Positions 45,333-54,220 of a stretch of DNA of 64,000 nt are shown here, one piece after another. The stretch lies in NCBI RefSeq assembly GCF_900142605.1, contig NZ_FRBL01000008.1, positions 124,001 through 188,000 on the forward strand, written 5' to 3'. Below the pieces are notes generated by a model. It saw nothing but the letters and a program-made list of their open reading frames with translations. It was not told the origin of the DNA and made no database searches. Position numbers and translations under genes: made by a program. The stretch comes from Chitinophaga jiangningensis (GTDB lineage Bacteria > Bacteroidota > Bacteroidia > Chitinophagales > Chitinophagaceae). Within the stretch, counting starts at the first letter, position 1. Every line of letters starts with the position of its first letter.

Positions 45333-46532
45333 TTATTTATTCAATACTATCAATTGCCGACCTTCCACTCTAAAGTCGACTTCCGTTCTCTTTAAAATCT
45401 CTAATAAATCTGTCAAGGCTATTTGTCGGCTCATCTCTCCTATAAACCGGGTCTGAGGTATGCCGTTTTCGTATACTACTTCTATATCATACCAGCGTTC
45501 GAGCTGGCGCATTACTTCTTCCAGGCTGGCACCGTCGAAGTTGAACAGTCCATTTTTCCAGGCCATTACTTTTTCCAGGTCTGCTTTACTGGCCAGGGTC
45601 AGCTGCTGGCCGCTGATGGCTGCCTGCTGGCCGGGCTTCAGCACCAGGCTACTGCCTTTGCCGCCTGGCAGGGCGATTACGCGTACACTACCATCGGCCA
45701 GCGTGGTGCGGATGGCGGCTTCATTCGTATAGGCATTTACGTTAAAGGAGGTACCCAGTACTTCAATGGCTGCCTTATTACCTACAGTCACAAAGAAAGG
45801 ACTGTTCACATTTTTTGCTACTTCAAAATATACTTCCCCGGTTACTTCTACCCTTCTTTCGTTGGCAGCGAAAGTGGTAGGATACCTGATCGAACTGGCG
45901 GCGTTTAGCCATGCCCGTGTACCGTCGGGCAGGGTCACCTGGAACTGCCGTCCTTTGGGCGTAGTCATGGTATTATAATCCAGCTCACTATTTTTGCTGG
46001 CGGTGGGATCATAAATAAGTTCTCCGGAGGCTAAAATCACGGAAGCCCCTTTCTGGCTGGCGATTACACCGGTATTCATACTATCGAGTATCAGCTGGCT
46101 GCCATCGGCCAGGGTAAGCACGGCGCCTTGTGTTCCTGGCTTAATGTCCGCCTGATGTACTGCCAGTTCACGCCCCCTATTTTGCTGATGGGTGGACCAG
46201 AAATAGGTCCCTCCTGCCAGGAGGATAACCGCTGCGGCAGCAGCCCAGCCCCATTTTTTCAGGGAGCCGTAAGATCGCATAGGGACCACCTGTGGTGCTG
46301 CAAATTCAGGAACGGCGGCACTGATTTTACGGATTATTCTGTCCGAATCATAAGCATATAGTTGTTGCAGACGAGCCGTCAGCTGCCGCTCATCTGTCAT
46401 TTCTGCAAAAAGAGCACGGTTGGTTTCGGAATCGTTGGTCCATTCCGTTAAGGCCTGCTGTTCTTCGGCAGTAAGACTATTATCCAGATATTTACCGATT
46501 AGTTCGGCGATATAATGACTATTCTCCCTCAT
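45333..46532 (-). CDS. FecR-family anti-sigma factor
   Basis: The 399-residue protein has an N-terminal cytoplasmic part (IAELIGKYLDNSLTAEEQQALTEW), one membrane helix near WGWAAAAAVILLAGGTYFW, and the FecR domain (MTTPKGRQFQVTLPDGTRAWLNAASSI in pieces, and VTGEVYFEVAKNVNSPFFV). The C-terminal STN-interacting domain includes LTDLLEILKRTEVDFRV. It holds the ECF sigma factor until the SusC protein signals. It is 58 bases after the sigma gene and 146 bases before susC. Confidence 0.95.
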   Translation of the reverse strand: MRENSHYIAELIGKYLDNSLTAEEQQALTEWTNDSETNRALFAEMTDERQLTARLQQLYAYDSDRIIRKISAAVPEFAAPQVVPMRSYGSLKKWGWAAAAAVILLAGGTYFWSTHQQNRGRELAVHQADIKPGTQGAVLTLADGSQLILDSMNTGVIASQKGASVILASGELIYDPTASKNSELDYNTMTTPKGRQFQVTLPDGTRAWLNAASSIRYPTTFAANERRVEVTGEVYFEVAKNVNSPFFVTVGNKAAIEVLGTSFNVNAYTNEAAIRTTLADGSVRVIALPGGKGSSLVLKPGQQAAISGQQLTLASKADLEKVMAWKNGLFNFDGASLEEVMRQLERWYDIEVVYENGIPQTRFIGEMSRQIALTDLLEILKRTEVDFRVEGRQLIVLNK

Positions 46533-46589
46533 GATATACTACTAAAACAACTAACGCTTCATTATATACCGGTCTGTTTGAAATTTTTT

Positions 46590-47192
46590 TTACCGGTTCA
46601 GCATGGTGAGCGCAACAATAAGGGCAGACAGGGAAAGTAACTTGTTTTTCAGGATGGCGGTACGTAGTAAAGCCACGCCTTTGGCTTTCTGGTTAAGCAC
46701 AGTTTGGTATGCGATATGGAGTTCATCCGCGATTTCGGAGGCGCTGCGGCCTTCGAGGATGGCGAGTCGCACCACCTGCCCGCATTGGGCCGGGAGCTTT
46801 TCTATTTCCTGTTGGATGAGGTGCATTACTTCCGAGCGGATGTAGGCATGTTCTACATCGGCGGAAAACCGCTCTCCAGCCTGCCCGATAGCCTGATGAA
46901 TATCGTGGTGGCGTTTTGCTGCCTTCAGGTAATTGAGCGCAGCATTTTTGGCGGCGGTATATAAAAATGATTTCAACTGTCCGAGGGAAGGGAAATTTTC
47001 TCTTTGTTGAAACGCTTTGATGAAGCATTCGGAAACGATATCTTCAGCGGCCATGGTATCGGCTATCAGCTGATCTGTAAAAAAGCAGAGGGCCTTCTGG
47101 TATAGGTTATATACCTCCAGCAATGCTAATCGCTCGCCCCGCTGAAATGAATGAATCAGTTCTAATTCCCCGTATGCTTCGATGGTTGACAA
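46590..47192 (-). CDS. ECF RNA polymerase sigma-70 factor
   Basis: The 200-residue protein has region 2 (ALLEVYNLYQKALCFFTDQL, then AEDIVSECFIKAFQ) and region 4 (EIEKLPAQCGQVVRLAILEG, SASEIADELHIAYQTVLNQKAKG). An unusual feature is a hydrophobic C-terminal tail (LLSLSALIVALTML), which could touch the membrane or the FecR helix; such tails occur in related Bacteroidota sigma factors. Sigma, FecR and SusC together make a surface-signalling system for the SusC/SusD locus. Confidence 0.93.
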   Translation of the reverse strand: MSTIEAYGELELIHSFQRGERLALLEVYNLYQKALCFFTDQLIADTMAAEDIVSECFIKAFQQRENFPSLGQLKSFLYTAAKNAALNYLKAAKRHHDIHQAIGQAGERFSADVEHAYIRSEVMHLIQQEIEKLPAQCGQVVRLAILEGRSASEIADELHIAYQTVLNQKAKGVALLRTAILKNKLLSLSALIVALTMLNR

Positions 47193-47580
47193 TATTTATA
47201 TTTATATGTACAGGAACTCACAAACGCTGGTATTCTGCATAAACATGCAAAATTGATGAAAAACAAATCTAAGAACTATAACTTAAAAAATCGAGTATAA
47301 TATGGAATTATTCATGGAGAATATCTAAAAAACGTTTGTTAATCAATACGGTGGGCACATTCTAACGTATTGCATATTTATTTAATTTCATTAAAACCCG
47401 TCTTTATTTTTTAGGGAGAGATTTACTGTTTCGTTGTAAAAGGGCATAGTTGAATCGGGCTGTATACGATGCGGTGCCTCTCCTACGTAATCGGTATGAG
47501 ACGGGAATAGAACAGGTACCCTCGGCAAAGTATTTTTTGTTGGAATGAAAAAAAATCGAATAATTTTGTGGCAAAAAAAT
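47193..47580. other. Intergenic region between the sigma gene and the NTF2-like gene
   Basis: This 388-base gap holds a (-) strand TAGATTTG element at 47264-47271 (Bacteroidota -7 like, without a good -33 partner) that may belong to the sigma gene. It also holds the (+) strand promoter at 47536. Otherwise it is AT-rich with no frame I can support. Confidence 0.4.
47536..47568 (+). promoter_or_regulatory. Bacteroidota-type promoter for the NTF2-like gene
   Basis: TTTG at 47536-47539 and TAATTTTG at 47561-47568 are 21 bases apart, a full match to the TTTG/TAnnTTTG consensus. The start would be near 47575, directly before the ATG at 47581. It also argues against the ATG at 47545. Confidence 0.65.
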
Positions 47581-47961
47581 ATGGAACCCCTATCAACGCA
47601 AGTTAACTCAGCAGCTGAAAAGCAATCAATTCTCCTTACATTAAATGATTATCTCCAGGGCCGTCCGGTGTTAGACATCGAACGTATGCGGGCAGCATTT
47701 CATCCCGGAGCAATCATCAGGACTACTATTGATGGTAAATTACGTCAGTGGGCATTGCCGGAATACCTGGACCTGGTGGCTACCTTAACCGTGCAGGAAT
47801 GCCAGCCTGAAGTGGTATCTTACTCCTGGGATGGGGATACCGGTTCGGCTGTAGTGCAAATTACATTTGCGACCTTCCGTTTCATTGACCGGTTTAACCT
47901 GATGAAGTTGGATGGGAAATGGGTGATCGTGGATAAGGTGTCGTACCGGCAGGAGCTGTAG
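47581..47961 (+). CDS. NTF2-like / putative lumazine-binding family protein
   Basis: From the ATG at 47581 the protein has 126 residues and no signal peptide. It resembles the Lumazine_bd_2 group of NTF2-fold proteins: ILLTLNDYLQGRPVLDIERMRAAFHP, then LPEYLDLVATL, and a final MKLDGKWVIVDKVSYRQ. The function of this group is unknown. A strong promoter lies just before it and a bidirectional terminator after it, so it is a single-gene unit. Confidence 0.75.
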   Translation: MEPLSTQVNSAAEKQSILLTLNDYLQGRPVLDIERMRAAFHPGAIIRTTIDGKLRQWALPEYLDLVATLTVQECQPEVVSYSWDGDTGSAVVQITFATFRFIDRFNLMKLDGKWVIVDKVSYRQEL

Positions 47962-48040
47962 CGCATTATCCAGCGTTTAAACCAGCAACATCAGCCCACT
48001 ACATGCCAAAATAAATTTTGCTTGCAGTTAACATGGCTAA

Positions 48041-48079
48041 AAAGCAATCCCCCCGCGCTTCGCACAGGGGGATTGCTTT
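48041..48079. terminator. Bidirectional terminator between NTF2-like and GH31 genes
   Basis: A 13-bp stem (AAAGCAATCCCCC with its complement) is followed by ATTGTG on the (+) strand and by TTTTTAGCC on the (-) strand. The genes on either side are convergent, and it can serve both. Confidence 0.85.
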
Positions 48080-48129
48080 ATTGTGACTCCTCTGGAATTT
48101 CTATATCATTAATAACGCGACGCAGCGGT

Positions 48130-50274
48130 TCACATAAACCGCCATTTAATCTCTTTATAACCTGATTTCAAACCCTGTTTATTATCCACAGCCACTTTTC
48201 CATTCCACTTGCCATTCTTATCTTTCTTAGCGGTGAGTTGGTACTGCATATACTTTCCCTGCTGATAGCTAAAGGACTCTCCGTCATCATCATACAAATT
48301 AGCACTGCTTTCTGCTTCGCCATAGTGGCGGATTTCCAACGCCAGCTGTTCACCAGGTGCAGGTGTATGCAACACAGGAGGGATCATCGGGATGATACCA
48401 CCATCCTTAACATATACCGGTATCTTGTTCAGACCTGGCGTAGCAGTGATGATGCCACCATCTCCTACAAATTCACCTGTATAGAAATCGTACCATTTAC
48501 CTGCCGGCAAAATTACTTTCCTGTCGGTTTGCCCGGCAAACATAGGCGCCACCAGCAGGTAATCGCCCAGCATAAACTGGTCCTTCACATCTTTTTTCAA
48601 TGCTACCTGGTAGGGGTTGTTGGTGCCATCCAGTGCGGTTTTCTCTGCCTTATCCTGGTAGGAAAATCCTTCCACGAGGTTCATGGCGCGTACAGGTGGC
48701 TTACCTTCCATATAATACTGGGAGAAGGTATTGTAGAGATAAGGCAATAACTGCATGCGCAATAACGCCACTTCTTTCACCTGTGCTTCTACTTCAGGGA
48801 AGCTCCATGGTTTGGTGCCATCCGCCCAGGCATTCAGCATGGCCATTGGTGAAAAGCAGGCCGACTGCATGCGCCGCAGCCACTCTTCCGCCGTTTTAGA
48901 AGCTCTTACTTCCGGCGTCCATAATACACCTATAAAGCTGCTGTTGCAAAGCGCCGTGATAAAATCATGGTGGTCATAGTAATCATTGTAAATAACATAA
49001 GGGAGAGATGAAGCGCCTGCGTTGGATGCACGTACGAGGCCATAGGTGCGTACTCCTTTTTCTTTGAACCAGTCCGCTGTGGCACGTTGCATCAACACGC
49101 CAAATACCTGGCGCATCTGCTCCGCAGTGGTTCCCGAAGGGAAAGTGGCTACGTCCGGCCAGATCCATTTATCATAGCCATCTACTTCATCTATCTTATA
49201 ACCGGAGATGCCGATATCCAGGTGCTGTGCTTTGAATAAATTCTTGTACAGCTCCTGTGCAGGTGCCAGGGTCAGGTCCGGTACCAGGCCATTCCACACG
49301 GTATGTGTACCTGACAATGGCTTTGCTTTTTCATATAAGGAAGATGCAGGCGATAAGTATGGGTTGAGCCACAAGTTGAGGCGCACCCCTTTTCCTTTCA
49401 GTTCCTTTGCCAGCCCGGCAGGATCAGGGAACCGGGATTTATCCCATTCAAAGGTACAAGGGTAAGCTTTGGTTTGCCATCCTGGCTCAAGGCCTATGAA
49501 GTCGAGCGGGAAACCATGTTCTTCAAAACTCGCTGCCTCTGCTCTTACCTGCGCTGCGGTAGACAATGTAGGCATGCGATGGGTAAAGCCGAGGCCCCAT
49601 TTAGGGGGCAACACACCTCCTCCATTCAGCAGGTTGTAACGCTGCACTACTTCCATGGAGTTTTTGCCCGCAAACACATATACTTCCGTACCGGTTGTTG
49701 GTACCAATATTTCTACCGCATCGGAATAAGGCTGCGAACTCCATTCAGAAGAGGTATTTCTGTCATATACTTTTGGCGGATGCTCGCTGTCCACCCGCAC
49801 TGCCGTGCCGGCGTACACGGTGATATAACGGGCGCTGTTAATCAGCACCCCATAGCCGTTGCTGGAAACATAGAAAGGCACCGGTGCGTGGGAACGTCCG
49901 TTATCTACCCCACCGTAGTGGTCCATGTGCAGGTTCAGTACCTGTCCGCGGCGGTTCACCGTTTTAAACTGCAGGCCCAGGCCGTACAACTGCTCTTTTT
50001 CCTGTAAAGGAAAACGCAGGTATACTTTTCCATCGCGGAGCTCCGCTTTGCAGTCGGCCTGTGCTAACGGGAACGCCCGCACTCCCAGCTTTTGCAGTGC
50101 CTCCGTTCTGGGACTGGCACCAGCGGCCACCAGGGGATTGAGTTTGTCCGGCTGGCCTACGGTGGCTTTCCAGATGCCCGGCGCAACCTCCTGCCATTGC
50201 AAGGGTACCTGCTGAGCCTGTGAAAATAATCCGGAAAAAATGCAGATCAGGAACAAGAATAATTTCGTCTTCAT
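48130..50274 (-). CDS. GH31 family alpha-glycosidase, secreted
   Basis: From the ATG at 50274 the protein has 714 residues and begins with a signal peptide (MKTKLFLFLICIFSGLFSQAQ). An upstream extension to 50427 is a poor leader. GH31 features are an N-terminal beta domain, a barrel with LPPKWGLGFTHRMPTLS, DFIGLEPGWQT, the nucleophile region GYKIDEVDGYDKW, and the later LVRASNAGASSLP with an acidic stretch NDYYDHHDF likely holding the acid/base. A C-terminal beta domain follows (LPAGKWYDFYTGEF). The family includes alpha-glucosidases and alpha-xylosidases; the substrate is not clear. Confidence 0.92.
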   Translation of the reverse strand: MKTKLFLFLICIFSGLFSQAQQVPLQWQEVAPGIWKATVGQPDKLNPLVAAGASPRTEALQKLGVRAFPLAQADCKAELRDGKVYLRFPLQEKEQLYGLGLQFKTVNRRGQVLNLHMDHYGGVDNGRSHAPVPFYVSSNGYGVLINSARYITVYAGTAVRVDSEHPPKVYDRNTSSEWSSQPYSDAVEILVPTTGTEVYVFAGKNSMEVVQRYNLLNGGGVLPPKWGLGFTHRMPTLSTAAQVRAEAASFEEHGFPLDFIGLEPGWQTKAYPCTFEWDKSRFPDPAGLAKELKGKGVRLNLWLNPYLSPASSLYEKAKPLSGTHTVWNGLVPDLTLAPAQELYKNLFKAQHLDIGISGYKIDEVDGYDKWIWPDVATFPSGTTAEQMRQVFGVLMQRATADWFKEKGVRTYGLVRASNAGASSLPYVIYNDYYDHHDFITALCNSSFIGVLWTPEVRASKTAEEWLRRMQSACFSPMAMLNAWADGTKPWSFPEVEAQVKEVALLRMQLLPYLYNTFSQYYMEGKPPVRAMNLVEGFSYQDKAEKTALDGTNNPYQVALKKDVKDQFMLGDYLLVAPMFAGQTDRKVILPAGKWYDFYTGEFVGDGGIITATPGLNKIPVYVKDGGIIPMIPPVLHTPAPGEQLALEIRHYGEAESSANLYDDDGESFSYQQGKYMQYQLTAKKDKNGKWNGKVAVDNKQGLKSGYKEIKWRFM

Positions 50275-50604
50275 AACTTCATTACAAGGGATCAAATGCG
50301 CCTCCCCGTTGCTTTTGTGTAAAATAGATATCCCATGCTGCCTGGTGGTACCGGTAGCATGATATAATAGTTTTTCAAAGTGGAATGCTTTCGTAATCGT
50401 AATAAGAAAGTGGAAAACATTCAACAACAGTGTATACTTGAATTCAACTGTAATTTATAGCGGATATCTATTACTTTTTAGTAGCATTTGAGCGATTAAT
50501 AGCTAAATTTTAGCACTGTGCAAGAGGTTATATGCGTACGCCTGCGTCTTTTTTAGATACTAACCGTCTTATGGTAAATATTCTTTAACTACCAAAAGAC
50601 GATT
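50275..50604. other. Divergent intergenic region between GH31 and acid phosphatase genes
   Basis: This 330-base region between two divergent genes is AT-rich. A weak interrupted inverted repeat (GAATGCTTTC with GAAAG and CATTC) is seen near 50380-50420. I find no gene and no clear promoter. Confidence 0.3.
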
Positions 50605-51525
50605 ATGAAAATGAAACACCGCAAAAGAACAGTGCTGCTACTGTTGACTGCAGCTATTACAGGACTGTTAGTAAGTGGATTCCAAAGCAAACGGGGAAGT
50701 ATACAACCGCTGGAACCTGTCAGCCAGCATTACAAAACACTTTCAACATGGAGTTTAAAACCTGACAACAGGCGGGCCTGGATGGACACTGTCAAATTTC
50801 CCTGGTCGGAATATGGAAAAGGTGCGCAGGGAAATATGCTGTGGCGAACTGTATATCTGAGCCCGGAAGATGAGGCCAGGTTGCCGGAGCTGATCCGGGT
50901 ACCGGCCAACAGCTCAGACCAAACGAGGGCCGAGCTGGATTATATGCTACAAGTTCAGCAAAACAGGACACCGAAAGAAATAGAACGAGCCCGTTATATA
51001 GCCAACATTGGCTCCTGGCCAAATATTCTTAATCCTGAAGACCCGGATTATTATGAGAACAGGCAGCAACTATTTTACATTGCCACAGCCATCGGGGAAT
51101 GGTATAATGATAAAAATTTCCCTGCAACTACTGCCCTGCTGCTGAAATGCATACAGGACATCCGCGTGACGGAATTTAGACTGAAGTGGTACTTTAAGCG
51201 CCCACGCCCATACCATCTGGAACCCGCCTTGAAACCACTTGCAAAAATCAACTCTCCTTCATTTGCCAGTGGCCATTCACTCTGGGCGTTTGCTGAAGCA
51301 TTTATCTTTGCAGAAATTATTCCGGAGAAACGGGCCGAGTTTCTAAAAAAGGCGGAAGAGGTACGCTGGTCGCGTGAATTAATGGGCATACATTATCCGA
51401 GCGACAATGAAGCCTCACGAATAATAAGCTGGCATCTGCTTCAAGCCTGGTACCAAAACCCAACATTTGTAGCGGATCTTGAAAAAGCGCAGCGAGAGTG
51501 GAGGGATCGGAAATTGTCCTATTAA
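50605..51525 (+). CDS. PAP2-superfamily acid phosphatase
   Basis: The 306-residue protein has a signal peptide and the three-part PAP2 phosphatase signature: motif 1 KWYFKRPRPYHLEP, motif 2 SPSFASGHSLWAFAEA, and motif 3 SRELMGIHYPSDNEASR with the catalytic His of SRxxxxxHxxxD. There are few membrane segments, so it is a soluble class A nonspecific acid phosphatase of the periplasm. It probably removes phosphate from various organic phosphates. It is followed by a 16-bp perfect hairpin. Confidence 0.9.
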   Translation: MKMKHRKRTVLLLLTAAITGLLVSGFQSKRGSIQPLEPVSQHYKTLSTWSLKPDNRRAWMDTVKFPWSEYGKGAQGNMLWRTVYLSPEDEARLPELIRVPANSSDQTRAELDYMLQVQQNRTPKEIERARYIANIGSWPNILNPEDPDYYENRQQLFYIATAIGEWYNDKNFPATTALLLKCIQDIRVTEFRLKWYFKRPRPYHLEPALKPLAKINSPSFASGHSLWAFAEAFIFAEIIPEKRAEFLKKAEEVRWSRELMGIHYPSDNEASRIISWHLLQAWYQNPTFVADLEKAQREWRDRKLSY

Positions 51526-51530
51526 ACAAT

Positions 51531-51577
51531 ATCCCTGTTAAAAGCGCCGTCTGACAGAAAACGCTTTTAACAGGGAT
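51531..51577. terminator. Long hairpin between acid phosphatase and sigma genes
   Basis: A perfect 16-bp stem (ATCCCTGTTAAAAGCG with its complement) around a 15-base loop separates two convergent genes. No long T-run follows on either side, but AT-rich sequence lies on the (-) side. It could be a bidirectional terminator. Confidence 0.65.
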
Positions 51578-51613
51578 CGCTCAAGCCCTGGGAGTTCAGG
51601 TAGAAACAGCTTT

Positions 51614-52165
51614 TTAACAGCTCATTTTTGTAGGTACGGCATTATTGCAACAAGACAGGATGTTGCCATATTTATCGAATTCGTACTGGCAGCATTTCAA
51701 AATAAGCGCTTTTAACAGCTCTCTGGCTCGCTGCACTCTTGATTTAGCACCGGATAAGGATATACCGGACATTTCCGCATATTGCTTTTGCGTATGCCCC
51801 TGAATTTCTGTGATAATCAACGCCTGCCGGTATATTTCCGGTAAGGTATCAATCATCGGTCTCAGGCAGTCTGCCAGTACATACTCCACCTGTGAATGCT
51901 TTTGTTCATCGGCCAACTCCGGGAATTGAGTTGTGGTTGCCTGCCGGTTACACCGATGATGATCCATAATAGCATTGCGGGCCATCCGGTACAAATAGGC
52001 CCTGATATTACCGGCAGCCTTAACCTTTGGCATGTTAATATAGATTTTTAAAAACAATTCCTGTAGCAGATCCTGACAATCGGCATCATACCCCATCTGT
52101 TTACAGATGAATTGTTCCAGTTCCCTGCTAAATTGCTCCCAGATGTTGCTTGCTGGCGTTTGCAT
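51614..52165 (-). CDS. SigZ-like ECF sigma factor with Cys-rich tail, last gene of the ars operon
   Basis: The 183-residue protein has sigma region 2 (DCQDLLQELFLKIYINMPKV) and region 4 (IDTLPEIYRQALIITEIQG, then EMSGISLSGAKSRVQRAREL). The C-terminus has CC at 158-159, followed by EFDKYGN, CC at 172-173 and a final Cys183. The CC...EFDxxGN block seems to be shared by SigZ-type sigma factors, while the later CC and C may be extra. Its ATG overlaps the arsC stop by one base, so it is translationally coupled with arsenic resistance. It may extend the response to thiol-reactive arsenite, but that is inference. Confidence 0.88.
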   Translation of the reverse strand: MQTPASNIWEQFSRELEQFICKQMGYDADCQDLLQELFLKIYINMPKVKAAGNIRAYLYRMARNAIMDHHRCNRQATTTQFPELADEQKHSQVEYVLADCLRPMIDTLPEIYRQALIITEIQGHTQKQYAEMSGISLSGAKSRVQRARELLKALILKCCQYEFDKYGNILSCCNNAVPTKMSC

Positions 52166-52578
52166 TACAAGTTCTTTACTACAAAAGATTTGGTATAGTC
52201 TTTTATGATTTGTCGCACTTTTCTGAACTGCTGCATAATTTCCTCTTCAGTACCTGTTGCCTTTGCCGGGTCTGGAAAGTTTTCATGAAATTTTTGTGCG
52301 CTGGTTGGAAAAACCGGACATCTTTCCTTTGCATGATCACACACGGTAATCACAAAATCAAAAGGGATCTGGCTGTATTCGGTGATGTTATTGGAGGTGT
52401 GTCCGGTTATATCGATGCCGTCTTCGGCCATTGTAGCAATAGCCCTGGGATTTACGCCGTGTGTTTCAACACCGGCGCTATAAATCTCCGCTTTATCTCC
52501 GGCAAAATAGCGTAAATAACCTTCTGCTATCTGGCTACGGCAACTATTTCCGGTGCAGAGTACTAATACTTTTTTCAT
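52165..52578 (-). CDS. arsC: Arsenate reductase, thioredoxin-coupled (LMW phosphatase type)
   Basis: The 137-residue protein has the phosphatase loop LCTGNSCRSQ with the nucleophilic Cys8 and Arg14. The two other redox cysteines are in TVCDHAKERCPVFP (Cys80 and Cys87), matching Cys10, Cys82 and Cys89 of Staphylococcus ArsC. It reduces arsenate to arsenite, using thioredoxin. The gene is 42 bases after acr3, and its stop overlaps the sigma start. Confidence 0.95.
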   Translation of the reverse strand: MKKVLVLCTGNSCRSQIAEGYLRYFAGDKAEIYSAGVETHGVNPRAIATMAEDGIDITGHTSNNITEYSQIPFDFVITVCDHAKERCPVFPTSAQKFHENFPDPAKATGTEEEIMQQFRKVRQIIKDYTKSFVVKNL

Positions 52579-52620
52579 TTTAAGAAATTGAGGATGATCA
52601 GATATTTGTTTGTTACAGCA

Positions 52621-53700
52621 TCACGATATAAATGCCGGTGGCTCACCGTACATTTTCTTTTTTAACCAGAATGCCACATTCACCAGCGCAATGAGTGCCG
52701 GAACTTCCACCAGTGGCCCTATTACCCCAACGAAAGCCTGGCCGGAATTGATGCCAAACACGCCGATGGCAACAGCAATAGCGAGTTCAAAGTTATTACC
52801 AGCAGCGGTAAAGGCGATGGATGCGTTCCTGGAATAGTCGGCCCCCAGTGCTTTTCCTAAAAGGAAACTAACAAGGAACATCATGGCAAAGTAGATGACC
52901 AGTGGAATTGCAATCCTGACTACATCGAATGGTATCTGTACGATCAGTTCTCCTTTAAGGCTGAACATCACTACGATAGTAAATAACAGTGCGATCAGGG
53001 TAACTGGTGAAATAAAAGGAACAAATTTATTTTCAAACCATTCCGTTCCTTTCAGGGCAATCAGGCCGTAACGACTAATGATACCGGCAGCAAAAGGAAT
53101 CCCCAGGTAAATGCCTACGCTTTTAGCTATCTCTCCGATGGACACAGCCACCGTAATACCTTTCATACCAAATAACGTTGGCAGCCAGGTAATAAAGATG
53201 TAGGCGTATACACTGTATAGCAGTACCTGGAATATACTGTTTAAGGCTACCAGTCCTGCCGCGTACTCGCGGTTACCATCTGCCAGTTCGTTCCATACGA
53301 TGACCATTGCAATACACCGGGCAAGCCCGATAAGAATAAGTCCGGTCATGTATTCCGGGTATCCGTGCAGGAAAACTATTGCCAGGGCAAACATCAGGAT
53401 AGGACCAATAATCCAGTTCAACACCAGTGATGCCGTTAGGACTTTCGTATTGCTGAATACCTCACCCATATGCTCGTACTTCACTTTTGCCAGCGGTGGG
53501 TACATCATCAAAATTAACCCGATAGCTAAAGGGATGTTGGTGGTACCAGAAGAAAATGAATTGATAAAGTCCGACGATGAAGGAAAGAAATATCCAATGC
53601 CAATACCTATGGCCATCGCCAGGAATATCCATAAGGTCAGGTAACGATCCAGAAAGCTCAGCTTTTTACGTTGAGCGGGATTGCAATTTTGCATAGTCAT
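52621..53700 (-). CDS. acr3: Arsenite exporter Acr3
   Basis: The 359-residue protein has ten hydrophobic segments and the Acr3 features: FLDRYLTLWIFLAMAIGIG at the start and the conserved Cys in GLARCIAMVIVWNELADG, which is needed for arsenite transport. It moves arsenite out across the inner membrane. It is 9 bases after the GNAT gene and followed by arsC. Confidence 0.95.
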   Translation of the reverse strand: MTMQNCNPAQRKKLSFLDRYLTLWIFLAMAIGIGIGYFFPSSSDFINSFSSGTTNIPLAIGLILMMYPPLAKVKYEHMGEVFSNTKVLTASLVLNWIIGPILMFALAIVFLHGYPEYMTGLILIGLARCIAMVIVWNELADGNREYAAGLVALNSIFQVLLYSVYAYIFITWLPTLFGMKGITVAVSIGEIAKSVGIYLGIPFAAGIISRYGLIALKGTEWFENKFVPFISPVTLIALLFTIVVMFSLKGELIVQIPFDVVRIAIPLVIYFAMMFLVSFLLGKALGADYSRNASIAFTAAGNNFELAIAVAIGVFGINSGQAFVGVIGPLVEVPALIALVNVAFWLKKKMYGEPPAFIS

Positions 53701-53709
53701 AATAATAGT

Positions 53710-54198
53710 TTAGACGCCTACGTTAGTACTACGCCTCTCCAATAATACAGTATCTCTCCAGGTGCTGCCCATTTTGCCTATCCGTTCGCGGCGGCCAACC
53801 ATACGGAATCCGCATGATTCATGCAATTTTACGCTCCCGGTATTTTCAGGGAATATACCGGCTTGTAAAGTCCAGATATTGTGTTGTTCGCTCTCACTGA
53901 TTAACTTTTCCAGGAGCTGGCGTCCTACACCTTTATTTCTTTCGTCAGGTGCAATGTAAACGCTGACTTCAGCAACTCCGGCGTAAACACAGCGGCTGGA
54001 AACCGCTGTCAGCGCTGCCCATCCCAATACTTTGTCTCCTTCTACGGCTACCAGCCTGCATACCTGCAGGTGTGACTGGTCCCATTCCTCCCATGATGGA
54101 GCGGCAGTTTGAAAGGTGGCGTTGCCGGTAGCGATACCTGCTTCGTAAATAGATAAGACCTGCTTGCCGTGGCTGGCAGTCATTGGTTGAATGATCAT
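53710..54198 (-). CDS. GNAT N-acetyltransferase, ArsN1-like
   Basis: The 162-residue protein has the GNAT fold with the acetyl-CoA loop EVSVYIAPDERNKGVGRQLLEKL, and it begins IIQPMTASHGKQVLSIYEAGI. The segments WAALTAVSSRCVYAGVAEVSVY and FPENTGSVKLHESCGF are those of phosphinothricin / arsinothricin acetyltransferases. In ars operons these proteins (ArsN1) detoxify arsinothricin. It is 22 bases after arsM and 9 bases before acr3. Substrate assignment comes from context and similarity. Confidence 0.85.
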   Translation of the reverse strand: MIIQPMTASHGKQVLSIYEAGIATGNATFQTAAPSWEEWDQSHLQVCRLVAVEGDKVLGWAALTAVSSRCVYAGVAEVSVYIAPDERNKGVGRQLLEKLISESEQHNIWTLQAGIFPENTGSVKLHESCGFRMVGRRERIGKMGSTWRDTVLLERRSTNVGV

Positions 54199-54220
54199 AA
54201 AGGGTGCTTTTATGGTTTGA

